Shown here: in pieces, positions 37,081 through 45,207 of the stretch
Numbering within the stretch: position 1 is the stretch's first letter
Layout: every line of letters starts with the position of its first letter
NCBI RefSeq assembly: GCF_000349325.1
Contig: NC_020504.1
Span: 1,956,053 to 2,020,052, forward strand
Length of the DNA stretch: 64,000 bases
Reading direction: 5' to 3'
Origin: Streptomyces davaonensis JCM 4913
Lineage (GTDB): Bacteria; Actinomycetota; Actinomycetes; Streptomycetales; Streptomycetaceae
The notes under the pieces: generated by a model
Database searches by the model: none
Told to the model about the DNA's origin: nothing
The model's input: the letters and a program-made list of their open reading frames with translations, nothing else
Program-made: the position numbers and the translations under genes

Positions 37081-38516
37081 TGGAGATCAACGATCTGACA
37101 CCGGCCGAGCAACGCCTCTGGCGGGCATTCGCCACGGGTACGGCGGTGGACCTGCGGGACACCGGCGCCGACGAACGCGCCATCCGTGCCCGGGTGTTGC
37201 GGGCGCTGTTGTTGAACGGGCCGCACGAGCCGGGTGAGATCGCCGCGATGAAGATTGCGGGCGCGCGTATCACGGGCCCGTTGGACCTACGGTACGCGAC
37301 GGTCGAAAGTGTCGTACGGCTGAGTCACTGCCGCTTCGACGAAGTACCGGATCTCTCCGGCTCCCAGCTGAAATACCTCAACCTGACCGGGTCCCGTCTG
37401 CCCGGTCTGGCGTCCGCACGAGTCCGTGTCGACGGTGGAATGCGGCTGACGAGCTGCCTGTTCCGGGGGCCGGTGCGGCTGGGTGGGGCACAGATCGCCG
37501 GCGCGCTGTATCTGGAGGATGCCGAGATCACGGCGCCGGCCGGCACTGAGGACCCGGTCCTCCAACTCCACCAGGCGAACGTCGGCGAGGACCTGTGCGC
37601 GTCCCGTCTGCGCACGCGCGGCGAGATCCGGCTCGACGGCGCCAGGGTCAGCGGCTCACTCCGGCTGGAGGAGGCCGAGCTCAGTAACCCCGGTGGCCGC
37701 GCCTTCCACTCCGAGGCCCTGGAGGTGGGGGCCAACGTCATGTGCCGACGCCTGAGCGCGCACGGCCGGATCATCCTGCGAGGCGCCCGTATACCGGGCC
37801 TGCTGGACCTGCTCTACTGCCGACTGTCCAACCCGGGCGGCACCGCGATGCAGGCGAGCAGCTGCGTCATCGGCGAGGTCTGGCTGCGCAAGGGCCCACC
37901 GATCGAGGGCATGCTCAACCTTCGCCGCACCCAGATAGAGCACCTCAACCTGGAACCGGAGATGCTGCCGGACCATGTCCGCATCCTCGATCTCACCTAC
38001 ACCTCGCTGACCCCGCATGTGCCTCCGGAGCAGCGGCTGCCCATGCTGGAACGGGACGGGGACACGTTCGACCCGCACAGCTACGAGCAGTTGACCGCCG
38101 CCTACCGGCGCAGCGGCGACGACCGCGCGGCCCGCCTGGTACAGCTCGCCAAACAGCGCCGCCACCGCTCGACCCTCTCCTGGTACGGCCGCCTGTGGGG
38201 CCACGTCCAGGACGCCGCCGTCGGATACGGCTTCCGCCCCCTGCGCGCCTTCGGCTGGCTGCTGGGGCTGCTCGCCGTCGGCTCGGTCGCCTACGCGCTC
38301 GACCCGCCACCCCCGCTCAAGCCCGCCGAGGCACCGGACTTCAACCCGGTGTTCTTCACCCTGGACCTGCTGGTGCCGGTGATCTCCTTCGGCCAGGAGG
38401 CGGCCTACGCACCCGAGGGCTGGTCCCAGTGGCTGTCCTACGTCCTGGTGCTGGCGGGCTGGATCCTCGCCACGACGATCCTGGCCGGTGTGACCCGGAC
38501 CGTCAGCCGCCAGTGA
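37080..38516 (+). CDS. Membrane protein with beta-helix/pentapeptide-like repeats
   Basis: A 478-residue protein. Residues about 55-300 are a series of short beta-rich repeats (AARITGPLDLRYATV-like units; LRLEEAELSNPGG; GARIPGLLDLLYCRL) resembling pentapeptide or bactofilin-type right-handed helices, with no signal peptide before them. Two to three membrane segments fill the C-terminus (AFGWLLGLLAVGSVAYAL, FFTLDLLVPVISFG, YVLVLAGWILATTILAGV). Streptomyces homologues are often called membrane-associated oxidoreductases, but I see no cofactor site. The repeats should face the cytoplasm and may scaffold proteins. The gene overlaps the convergent dehydratase gene by 14 bases. Confidence 0.65.
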   Translation: MEINDLTPAEQRLWRAFATGTAVDLRDTGADERAIRARVLRALLLNGPHEPGEIAAMKIAGARITGPLDLRYATVESVVRLSHCRFDEVPDLSGSQLKYLNLTGSRLPGLASARVRVDGGMRLTSCLFRGPVRLGGAQIAGALYLEDAEITAPAGTEDPVLQLHQANVGEDLCASRLRTRGEIRLDGARVSGSLRLEEAELSNPGGRAFHSEALEVGANVMCRRLSAHGRIILRGARIPGLLDLLYCRLSNPGGTAMQASSCVIGEVWLRKGPPIEGMLNLRRTQIEHLNLEPEMLPDHVRILDLTYTSLTPHVPPEQRLPMLERDGDTFDPHSYEQLTAAYRRSGDDRAARLVQLAKQRRHRSTLSWYGRLWGHVQDAAVGYGFRPLRAFGWLLGLLAVGSVAYALDPPPPLKPAEAPDFNPVFFTLDLLVPVISFGQEAAYAPEGWSQWLSYVLVLAGWILATTILAGVTRTVSRQ

Positions 38517-40287
38517 CGGCCCGTACCGCATGTTGCGCGGCCAGTCGCACCGGCGCGTTCGGGGCGCCGTAGCCCCGGTATCCGTCGTCGCGCTGGACGA
38601 GTTCGAAGAAGACGCGGCCCACGGTCCGGGTGTAGCAGTGGCGGAAGGCGCCGCCGGCGTCCCGGTCGTAGAGGATGCCGAGTTCGCGGTAGGTCTCCAA
38701 CTCGCCGTCGGTGAGGTCGAATCGGGCGGCCAGGTCGTCGTAGTAGTTGGCGGGGACCGGGAGCAGGCGGCCGCCGGCCTCGCGGAAGCGGCGGGCCGCG
38801 GTCACCACGTCGTCCGTGGCCAGCGCGATGTGCCGGTCGTGGACCGTGTCGTCCCCGGGGGCCGCGCCGACGGTCAGGGCGATCCGGACGCTGCCGTCGG
38901 CGTTGGTGACGGCGCGACTGCGCAGCAGTCCGTACGGGTCGGCGACGTCCACGCTCGGCTGGGGGTCCAGGCCCAGCACGCTGCGGTGGAAGAGGGTGGC
39001 CTCGTCGAAGTGGTGCCAGGGCTGGGTGAGCGCGAGATGGTCGACGCCGGTCACCGAGGTGGCCGCGGGGGTGTGCGGTACGTCCTCGAAGTCGCCGCGC
39101 CAGTTCGACGGGGCGCCGCAGAAGAAGAGTTCGGTGCCGTCGGGGGCGGCCACCGCGTCCAGGGGCGCGTCCTCGGGGGCGCGGCGGCGGGGCAGCACCG
39201 GGGCGAGCAGGGCCTCGGCGCGGCGGGCGGCGGCCGCGGGGTCGGGCGACTCCAGGCCGATCGCGGCGAGTTGGACGCCCTCGCGGCGGGCGGCGCCGCC
39301 GGTGTTGACCAGGACGCGGGCCTGCCCCTGCTGCCAGAGGTCTACGGGCTTGCCGCGGTGGCGGGCGGTGCGGGCGAAGCCCAGCGCGGACAGGACCGCG
39401 GCGACCGGTTCGGCGTCGGGGGTGAGCAGTTCGGCGAAGGCGACCCCGGTGGGGACGACGGGGGCGGGCGGTTCGGCGAGGCCCACCGACTCCTTCAGGA
39501 CCAGCAGGGAGCGCTGGGCGTCCACGGCGGTGGGGCCCGCCTCGGACTGCCGGAAGACGTCGTTGAAGACCTCCAGCGACAGGGGTCCGTCGTATCCGGT
39601 GCGCAGCACGTGCCGCACGAGTCCGGTGACGTCGAAGCCGCCCTGGCCGGGGAAGCAGCGGTGGTGGCGGCTCCACTGGAGGACGTCCATGCCGAGCAGG
39701 GGTGCGTCGGCCAGTTGCAGGAAGAAGATCTTCTCGCCGGGGATGTCCTCGATGCCCTTGGGGTCCGAGCTCCGGGAGAGGATGTGGAAGCTGTCCAGGC
39801 AGGTCCCCAGCGCCGGATGCCCGGCCTGCTCGACGATGTGCCAGGCGTGGTCGTACGTACTGACGTGCCGGCCCCAGGCGAGCGCCTCGTAGGCGACGCG
39901 GATACCGAAGTCCTGGGCCAGCTCGGCGAGTTCGGCGAGCTGGCGGGCGGCGAGGGCGTCGTCGTCCACCGCCTGCGGGGAGACACTGGAACAGACGAGC
40001 ACGGTGTCCGCGCCGAGGCGGCCCATCAGCTCGAACTTGTGCCGGGCCCGACGCAGATTTCGAGCGAAGACGTCATCCGGCACGGCCTCGATGTCCCGCA
40101 TCGGCTGGTAGAGGTCGACGGTCAGCCCCAGGTCCGCACAGCGGGCACGGATCTCCTCCGGGGTGAGCGGGCTGGCCAGCAGGTCGTTCTCGAAGATCTC
40201 GACACCGTCGAACCCGGCGCGGGCGGCGGCGGTGAGCTTCTCGGTGAGGGATCCGCTGAGGGAGACGGTGGCGATGGACGTACGCAC
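38503..40287 (-). CDS. 3-dehydroshikimate dehydratase fused to an HPPD-like domain (QuiC type)
   Basis: A 594-residue two-domain enzyme. The N-terminal TIM barrel of the sugar-phosphate isomerase family (about 1-290) would dehydrate 3-dehydroshikimate to protocatechuate. The expected divalent-metal ligands are all present at Glu134 (VAYEALAWG), Asp165 (TCLDSFHIL), Gln191 (FFLQLADAP) and Glu239 (LSLEVFND). The C-terminal half (about 290-594) is a double VOC unit like 4-hydroxyphenylpyruvate dioxygenase, whose role in these fusions is unclear. Followed 3' by nothing on its strand; shikimate dehydrogenase precedes it by 25 bases, making a catabolic hydroaromatic operon. Confidence 0.85.
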   Translation of the reverse strand: MRTSIATVSLSGSLTEKLTAAARAGFDGVEIFENDLLASPLTPEEIRARCADLGLTVDLYQPMRDIEAVPDDVFARNLRRARHKFELMGRLGADTVLVCSSVSPQAVDDDALAARQLAELAELAQDFGIRVAYEALAWGRHVSTYDHAWHIVEQAGHPALGTCLDSFHILSRSSDPKGIEDIPGEKIFFLQLADAPLLGMDVLQWSRHHRCFPGQGGFDVTGLVRHVLRTGYDGPLSLEVFNDVFRQSEAGPTAVDAQRSLLVLKESVGLAEPPAPVVPTGVAFAELLTPDAEPVAAVLSALGFARTARHRGKPVDLWQQGQARVLVNTGGAARREGVQLAAIGLESPDPAAAARRAEALLAPVLPRRRAPEDAPLDAVAAPDGTELFFCGAPSNWRGDFEDVPHTPAATSVTGVDHLALTQPWHHFDEATLFHRSVLGLDPQPSVDVADPYGLLRSRAVTNADGSVRIALTVGAAPGDDTVHDRHIALATDDVVTAARRFREAGGRLLPVPANYYDDLAARFDLTDGELETYRELGILYDRDAGGAFRHCYTRTVGRVFFELVQRDDGYRGYGAPNAPVRLAAQHAVRAVTGG

Positions 40288-40312
40288 GTCGGTACCTCTC
40301 TTGCTGCGGGGC

Positions 40313-41191
40313 TTACTGCGGGGCGGCCATGACGTCGGTCAGCGCGGCGAACTCGGCGAGCATCCGCGCGCTGTCCGGCTCCCGCCCGGTGAACAGACGG
40401 AACGCGTCGACGGCCTGGAACACGGCCATGCCGCCCCCGTCGAGCGTGGCGCAGCCCAACGCGCGGGCGGTGCGGAGCAGTTCGGTCTCCAGCGGCCGGT
40501 ACACCACCTCGGCGACCCACAGCCCCGGATGCAGCAGCTCCGCGGGGAATGGCAGGCCGGGGTGGGCGGCCATGCCGGTAGGCGTGGCGTGCACGATGCC
40601 GTCGGCCGCACCGAGGAGCCCGGCCAGCCGGTCCGGCGACGCGGCGGCGGCGCGCCCCCGTCCGAAGTGCCGGTTGAGGGTGTCGGCGAGATCGGCCGCC
40701 CGCTCGGGCATGGCGTCGACGACGGTGACGCGCTCCGCGCCGAGGGTGAGGGTGGCATGCGCTACCGCCGCCCCCGCACCGCCCGCGCCGAGCTGGACGA
40801 CCCGCTCCAGGGAGACATCCGGCAGCCCGCGCGCGAAGGACGCCGCGAACCCGGTGACATCCGTGTTGTGGCCGACGGCCCGGCCTCCGTCCTCGAAGAC
40901 GACGGTGTTGACCGCCCCCAGCGCCTCGGCCTGCGGCGACAGCGCGTCGAGGTGCTCGATGACGAGCTGCTTGCACGGGTGCGTGATGTTGAGCCCGTCG
41001 AAGCCCAGCTCCCGCGCGGCACGCACCAGGTCACCGACCCGCTGCGGCGGCACGCCGAGCACCTCGATGTCGATCAGCCGGTACAGATACCTCAGCCCCT
41101 GCCGGTCGGCCTCCCGCTCGTGGAGGGCCGGGCTGAGCGAGGGTCCGATACCGGAACCGATCAGTCCGACGAGATACGAGTCCTTGGGCAC
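40313..41191 (-). CDS. Shikimate/quinate dehydrogenase family protein
   Basis: A 292-residue enzyme of the AroE/YdiB family. It has the substrate motif GLIGSGIGPSLSP, the catalytic lysine in NITHPCKQ, GAVNTVVFEDG, and the NAD(P) loop GAGGAGAAVAH. Unlike a biosynthetic AroE it is paired with 3-dehydroshikimate dehydratase under a TetR operator, so it more likely oxidises shikimate or quinate for catabolism. Cofactor choice is not clear. Confidence 0.88.
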   Translation of the reverse strand: MPKDSYLVGLIGSGIGPSLSPALHEREADRQGLRYLYRLIDIEVLGVPPQRVGDLVRAARELGFDGLNITHPCKQLVIEHLDALSPQAEALGAVNTVVFEDGGRAVGHNTDVTGFAASFARGLPDVSLERVVQLGAGGAGAAVAHATLTLGAERVTVVDAMPERAADLADTLNRHFGRGRAAAASPDRLAGLLGAADGIVHATPTGMAAHPGLPFPAELLHPGLWVAEVVYRPLETELLRTARALGCATLDGGGMAVFQAVDAFRLFTGREPDSARMLAEFAALTDVMAAPQ

Positions 41192-41209
41192 CGCGGACCT
41201 CCAGGGCAG

Positions 41210-41233
41210 CTAATGTACGAACTAGTACGTTAG
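41210..41233. promoter_or_regulatory. TetR operator before the shikimate operon
   Basis: A 24-base pseudo-palindrome, 18 of 24 positions symmetric, begins CTAA, contains two GTAC blocks and ends TTAG. It lies 19 bases before the shikimate dehydrogenase start and between it and the divergent TetR gene, an ideal operator position. Confidence 0.7.
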
Positions 41234-41318
41234 TCATAGCACCCTTCCCGGGGCAGAGGAAGTCGCCGGCGCCCAGCTCTTACAATCGCGACACCCGCCC
41301 CTCGCCCGAAGGAACCCG

Positions 41319-41984
41319 ATGACCAGCGTCGACGAACAGGCACCGCACGGCGGACGCATCCGCGACGCCGCCCGCACCCAGGCCGAGATCCTCGACGTGG
41401 CGACCCAGGAGTTCGCTCGCGCCGGCTACGACGGCGCCCGGGTCGACGAGATCGCGGCCCGCACCCGCACCACGAAGCGGATGATCTACTACTACTTCGG
41501 CGGCAAGGAACAGCTGTTCACGGCCGTCCTGGAGCGGGCGTACGGCGTGATCCGCGAGGCCGAGCAGCAGCTCGACGTGGACCATCTGGACCCGGTCGCG
41601 GCGATCCGGCGGCTGGCGGAGCTGACCTTCGACCACCACGAGGCGCACCCCGACTTCATCCGCCTGGTCAGCATCGAGAACATCCACGGAGCCGAGCACA
41701 TCGCCGCCTCCGAGAAGCTCGGCAGGATCGGCTCCCCCGCGCTGGACGTGATCCGCCGGATCCTGGCGACGGGGCAGGAGTCCGGCCTGTTCACGGCCGA
41801 CGTCGACGCCGTCGACCTGCACGCGATGATCAGTTCGTTCTGCTTCTTCCGGGTCGCCAACCGGCATACTTTCGGCGCCCTGTTCGGCCGCGACCTCGTC
41901 GACCCGGCCCAGCGCGAGCACTACCGCACGATGCTCGGCGACATGGTGATCGCCTACCTGACCGCGGAGCGCGCGGCGGACTGA
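41319..41984 (+). CDS. TetR family regulator of the shikimate module
   Basis: A 221-residue repressor. The HTH is VDEIAARTRTTKRMIYYYFGGKEQLFTAVLERAYGVI (about 46-82). The C-terminal ligand domain contains AIRRLAELTFDHHEAHPDFIRLVSIENIHGAEHIA. It is divergent from the shikimate/dehydroshikimate operon and upstream of an MHS transporter whose promoter carries a similar 24-base dyad, so it probably controls both, with shikimate, quinate or a ring product as ligand. Confidence 0.9.
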   Translation: MTSVDEQAPHGGRIRDAARTQAEILDVATQEFARAGYDGARVDEIAARTRTTKRMIYYYFGGKEQLFTAVLERAYGVIREAEQQLDVDHLDPVAAIRRLAELTFDHHEAHPDFIRLVSIENIHGAEHIAASEKLGRIGSPALDVIRRILATGQESGLFTADVDAVDLHAMISSFCFFRVANRHTFGALFGRDLVDPAQREHYRTMLGDMVIAYLTAERAAD

Positions 41985-41990
41985 CCCGGC

Positions 41991-42015
41991 CCCCGGGCGC
42001 GCAAAGCGCCCGGGG
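41991..42015 (+). terminator. Hairpin terminator after the TetR gene
   Basis: A perfect 10-base stem (41991-42000 with 42006-42015, CCCCGGGCGC on the left arm) with loop GCAAA, seven bases past the stop. Confidence 0.75.
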
Positions 42016-42036
42016 CAGCTCGTACGGCGGCACCCC

Positions 42037-42104
42037 TTGACACGCGGGAAACGCGGGCGCAACATCCCTTCCCACCGGGACTAACTATCCAGTGGGTTAA
42101 TTAG
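42037..42104 (+). promoter_or_regulatory. Promoter and second TetR-like operator of the MHS transporter
   Basis: TTGACA (42037-42042) and CAACAT (42060-42065) have 17-base spacing. A 24-base dyad at 42081-42104 starts CTAAC and ends TTAG, has 16 of 24 symmetric positions, and shares its length and both ends with the operator at 41210-41233. It lies just downstream of the -10, positioned for repression. Confidence 0.55.
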
Positions 42105-42171
42105 CCGAAGATCCGGCCCTTCTCCCCTCCGCTCACTCCGCTTACGTTGGAGTTCCCTCAAAGGAGCCGCC

Positions 42172-43518
42172 GTGTCCGTCCCCACCCCCGCCGCCCCGCC
42201 CGGGCAGCCGAGAAAGGCTGCGACCGCCGCCTGGATCGGCAGCGCTCTTGAGTACTACGACTTCTTCATCTACGGCAGCGCGGCCGCCCTGATCTTCCCC
42301 GAGGTCTTCTTCGACGAGTCCGACCCGGCCACCGCGACCCTGTTGTCGCTGGCCACCTTCGGTGTGGCGTACGCCGCCCGGCCCGTCGGCGCGCTCTTCC
42401 TCGGCCACTACGGCGACCGCGTCGGCCGTAAGAAGATCATGGTCTTCACGCTGATCCTGATGGGTCTGTCGACGTTCCTGATCGGCTGTCTGCCCACCCG
42501 GAACCAGGTCGGCACGCTCGCTCCCGTGCTGCTCGTGCTGTGCCGGGTCCTCCAGGGCATCTCCGCGGCCGGCGAGCAGGCCAGCGCGAACTCGATGACG
42601 CTGGAACACGCGCCACCCAACCGGCGCGGCTTCTTCACCAGTTTCACCCTCAGCGGCACCCAGGGCGGCCAACTGCTCGCCACGCTTGTCTTCATCCCGA
42701 TCGCGGCGCTCCCCGAGGAGCAGTTGCTGTCGTGGGGGTGGCGGGTGCCGTTCTGGATGAGCATCGCGGTCGCCGTGGTCGGCTATGTCATCCGCCGCAA
42801 GCTGGACGAGACCCCGGCCTTCGAGCGGCAGGCCGCGACGGAGGGCGTGGTCAAGCTCCCGCTGGCGGTGCTGATGCGCGAGCACTGGGCGGATGTGCTG
42901 CGGGTGGTCGCGGGCGCGCTGGTGGCCTCGGTGAGCACGATCTTCACGGTGTGGGCGCTGGCGTACGCGACGAGCGACTCCGTCGGCATGAGCCGCTCGT
43001 CGATGCTGTGGGTGGGCGCGCTGGCGAACCTCGCCGCGCTCGCCGCGATCCCGCTGTGGGCCACGCTCTCGGACCGCATCGGGCGCCGCCCGGTGTTCCT
43101 GGTCGGCGCGGCGGGCAGCGCGGTGATGATGTTCCTCTACCTGTGGTCGATCTCGACGGGCAACTACCCGCTGACCCTGCTCCTCGGCATCGCGACCTTC
43201 GGTGTCGTCTACAGCGCCGCGAACGGCGTGTGGCCGTCCTTCTACGGCGAGATGTTCTCGACCCGGGTCCGGCTGTCCGGCATGGCGATCGGTACCCAGA
43301 TCGGCTTCGCGGTCGCCGGTTTCGCGGTGACCTTCGCGGCGCAGATCGCGGGCCCGGACGGCGACAACTGGTCGGCGGTGGCCCTGTTCACGGCCGCCCT
43401 CTGTGTCCCGCCGGTGATCGCCGCGATCTCGGCCCGCGAGACCCACAAGGTGCCGACGGAACACCTCGGTGAGCGCACGCCCGTGGCGGCGGCCCAGCCG
43501 GAGACGGTGACCGCCTGA
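42172..43518 (+). CDS. MHS family transporter, probably for shikimate-type acids
   Basis: A 448-residue 12-helix proton symporter of the ShiA/KgtP/ProP branch, with ALEYYDFFIYG near the start, GHYGDRVGRKKIM in loop 2-3, and EQASANSMTLEHAPPNRRGFF after helix 4. GTG at 42172 follows AAAGGAG by six bases. Its neighbours degrade shikimate, so shikimate, quinate or dehydroshikimate is the likeliest cargo. That substrate is inferred from context only. Confidence 0.85.
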   Translation: MSVPTPAAPPGQPRKAATAAWIGSALEYYDFFIYGSAAALIFPEVFFDESDPATATLLSLATFGVAYAARPVGALFLGHYGDRVGRKKIMVFTLILMGLSTFLIGCLPTRNQVGTLAPVLLVLCRVLQGISAAGEQASANSMTLEHAPPNRRGFFTSFTLSGTQGGQLLATLVFIPIAALPEEQLLSWGWRVPFWMSIAVAVVGYVIRRKLDETPAFERQAATEGVVKLPLAVLMREHWADVLRVVAGALVASVSTIFTVWALAYATSDSVGMSRSSMLWVGALANLAALAAIPLWATLSDRIGRRPVFLVGAAGSAVMMFLYLWSISTGNYPLTLLLGIATFGVVYSAANGVWPSFYGEMFSTRVRLSGMAIGTQIGFAVAGFAVTFAAQIAGPDGDNWSAVALFTAALCVPPVIAAISARETHKVPTEHLGERTPVAAAQPETVTA

Positions 43519-43538
43519 CCCGACGACGACTCGACCGC

Positions 43539-43576
43539 CCCGGACCCCGGATGCCGCGAAGGCTCCGGGGTCCGGG
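43539..43576. terminator. Bidirectional hairpin terminator
   Basis: A perfect 13-base stem (43539-43551 with 43564-43576, CCCGGACCCCGGA on the left arm) with a 12-base loop lies between the convergent MHS and VOC genes. Confidence 0.8.
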
Positions 43577-43579
43577 CCG

Positions 43580-43990
43580 TCAGGCGTTGGACCAGCCCCG
43601 CTCGCACAAAACGAGCCGATAGCCGTCGGGGTCCTCGACCGTGACGCCCCACTGGTTCCAGTACGGGTTGGGCGACGGAACCCGCTTGCCGCCGTGCGCT
43701 TCGAGCCGCGCCACGAGGTCCTCCGGCACCGGCTCGTCGACGTAGATCACGAGGAGATCCTCCTCGGTGGGCCGGGGCTCCACCGGCCGGGCGGGCTCAT
43801 GGACGAGTTCGAGATGCCAGTCGGCGTCGGGCCAGCCGAGCATCAGCAGATCGTGCTCCCCGGGTCCGGACCCGCCCTCCGCCCGCCATACGACGCTCAG
43901 CCCCAGCCCCTCGCCCCAGAAGCGCTCGGCGGCGGCCAGGTCGCGGGACGGGCGGGCGATACGGATGTGACTGCGGCCGTTGACGGGCAT
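43580..43990 (-). CDS. VOC family protein
   Basis: A 136-residue protein with two VOC half-motifs (HIRIARPSRDLAAAERFWGEGLGLSVVW; YWNQWGVTVEDPDGYRLVL). The DPDGYRLVL ending is typical of glyoxalase/dioxygenase superfamily members. ATG at 43990 has GAGG five bases upstream; a longer in-frame start at 44074 would add a Cys/His-rich tail that looks non-coding. Role unknown: resistance, dioxygenase-like or isomerase. Confidence 0.8.
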   Translation of the reverse strand: MPVNGRSHIRIARPSRDLAAAERFWGEGLGLSVVWRAEGGSGPGEHDLLMLGWPDADWHLELVHEPARPVEPRPTEEDLLVIYVDEPVPEDLVARLEAHGGKRVPSPNPYWNQWGVTVEDPDGYRLVLCERGWSNA

Positions 43991-44104
43991 CGGGTCCTCT
44001 TGTCCTGGCTGATGATGGGCTGCCTGCTCTCCTGGGCAGCCTAGGCAGGCCGACTCCGCCGAACCATCGGCCATCGGCCCTGCGCCGAGCGACCTAGGGC
44101 GCGG

Positions 44105-44542
44105 TCATCGCTTCGGGATGCCGTACGCCCGGTCCACCTTCAGGCGCAGCACGAGTCGTCGGTCGCGGACCATCGCGGCGCGGAAGTCGTCCCAGTCGGG
44201 GTGCTCGCCCTGGACGTCCCGGTAGAGGCGGATCAGCTCCTCGACGGTGTCGTCGTGCGGGTCCTGCGCGACGGGGGTGAGGTCGGCGGTGCCCTCGGCC
44301 ACCGTGTACGCCCAGCGGTCGGCGCTGGTCACGTGGTAGGAGGCCCGCGGATCCCGGCGCAGATTGCGGGTCTTGGCGCGGTCGTCCGTGAGGGAGACCC
44401 GGATGATCCGTTCGTCGGGGTAGTAGGCGTGGGCGACGTTCGACAGCTGGGGGCGGCCGTCGCGCTTGAGGGTCACCAGCACGCCGCCGTGGCCCGCGGA
44501 GAGCAGGTGGAGCAGGTCCTCTTCAGTCCGGTCCTGAGTCAT
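44105..44542 (-). CDS. PPOX-class F420/FMN-dependent split-barrel protein
   Basis: A 145-residue split beta-barrel protein of the pyridoxamine-phosphate-oxidase-like group: LLSAGHGGVLVTLKRDGRPQLSNVAHAYYPDERIIRVSLTDDRAKTRNLRRDPRASYHV, then WAYTVAEGTADL. Actinobacterial relatives usually bind F420 (some bind FMN or heme) and reduce small molecules. ATG at 44542 gives the usual family N-terminus; the 44608 start would run through the TetR operator. Divergent from the TetR gene. Confidence 0.85.
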   Translation of the reverse strand: MTQDRTEEDLLHLLSAGHGGVLVTLKRDGRPQLSNVAHAYYPDERIIRVSLTDDRAKTRNLRRDPRASYHVTSADRWAYTVAEGTADLTPVAQDPHDDTVEELIRLYRDVQGEHPDWDDFRAAMVRDRRLVLRLKVDRAYGIPKR

Positions 44543-44590
44543 GTCGGGGTAACGCGCGGGCGGTCCCCTGCGTTCCCCCGACCCGCATCC

Positions 44591-44605
44591 GTAGACAGTG
44601 TCTAC
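44591..44605. promoter_or_regulatory. TetR operator between the PPOX and TetR genes
   Basis: GTAGACA-G-TGTCTAC is a perfect palindrome with 7-base arms, 24 bases before the TetR start. A further half-like TAGACACTG lies at 44616-44624. This is a textbook autoregulatory operator, probably controlling both divergent units. Confidence 0.75.
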
Positions 44606-44628
44606 CAACCCCTGATAGACACTGCTGC

Positions 44629-45207
44629 ATGTCGGAATCCGAGGCAGGACTACGAGAACGACTGGTCGACGTGGGTGTGGAACTGGTCGCCGCCGAGGGC
44701 GTCCAGGCGCTCACCCTGCGGGAGATCGCCCGCCGGGCGGGTGTCTCGCACGGGGCGCCGCGTCGCTACTTCCCCACGCATCTGGAGCTGCTGTCGGCCA
44801 TCGCGCGCCGCGGCTTCATCGAGCTGGCGGACCGGGCGACGCGGGCCGTCGACGACATCGGCGGCGGTCCGCGGGTCCGGCTGGCCGCGCTGGCCCGCGC
44901 CTATCTGCGGTTCGCGGTGGAGCGCCCCGGCATGTACGAGTTGATGTTCCGTCACGATCTGCTGGAGAGCGGCCGCTTGGGCCTGCGCGATCACAGTCTG
45001 CCGCTGTTCGGGCGGCTGGTGGAGCTGGTGGGCCGGGTCCGCGCCGACGTCGACGCCCGGCTCGCCGGGGGCGCGCTGTGGGCGAATCTGCACGGCATGG
45101 GCCAGCTGTGGGGCTGGGGCAGCCTGCAACTCGCCGTCGGCACCCAGGACTTCGACCACATGGTGGATGCCGTGCTGGCCGCCCACCTCGGGCCGGACGA
45201 AGCATGA
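44629..45207 (+). CDS. TetR family regulator
   Basis: A 192-residue repressor with HTH LTLREIARRAGVSHGAPRRYFPTHLELLSAIARRGF (about 27-62) and a WHG-type C-terminal domain (AGGALWANLHGMGQLWGWGSLQL). The stop overlaps the DHA2 exporter start (ATGA), so it is the pump's local regulator, probably derepressed by a drug or metabolite. Confidence 0.92.
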   Translation: MSESEAGLRERLVDVGVELVAAEGVQALTLREIARRAGVSHGAPRRYFPTHLELLSAIARRGFIELADRATRAVDDIGGGPRVRLAALARAYLRFAVERPGMYELMFRHDLLESGRLGLRDHSLPLFGRLVELVGRVRADVDARLAGGALWANLHGMGQLWGWGSLQLAVGTQDFDHMVDAVLAAHLGPDEA

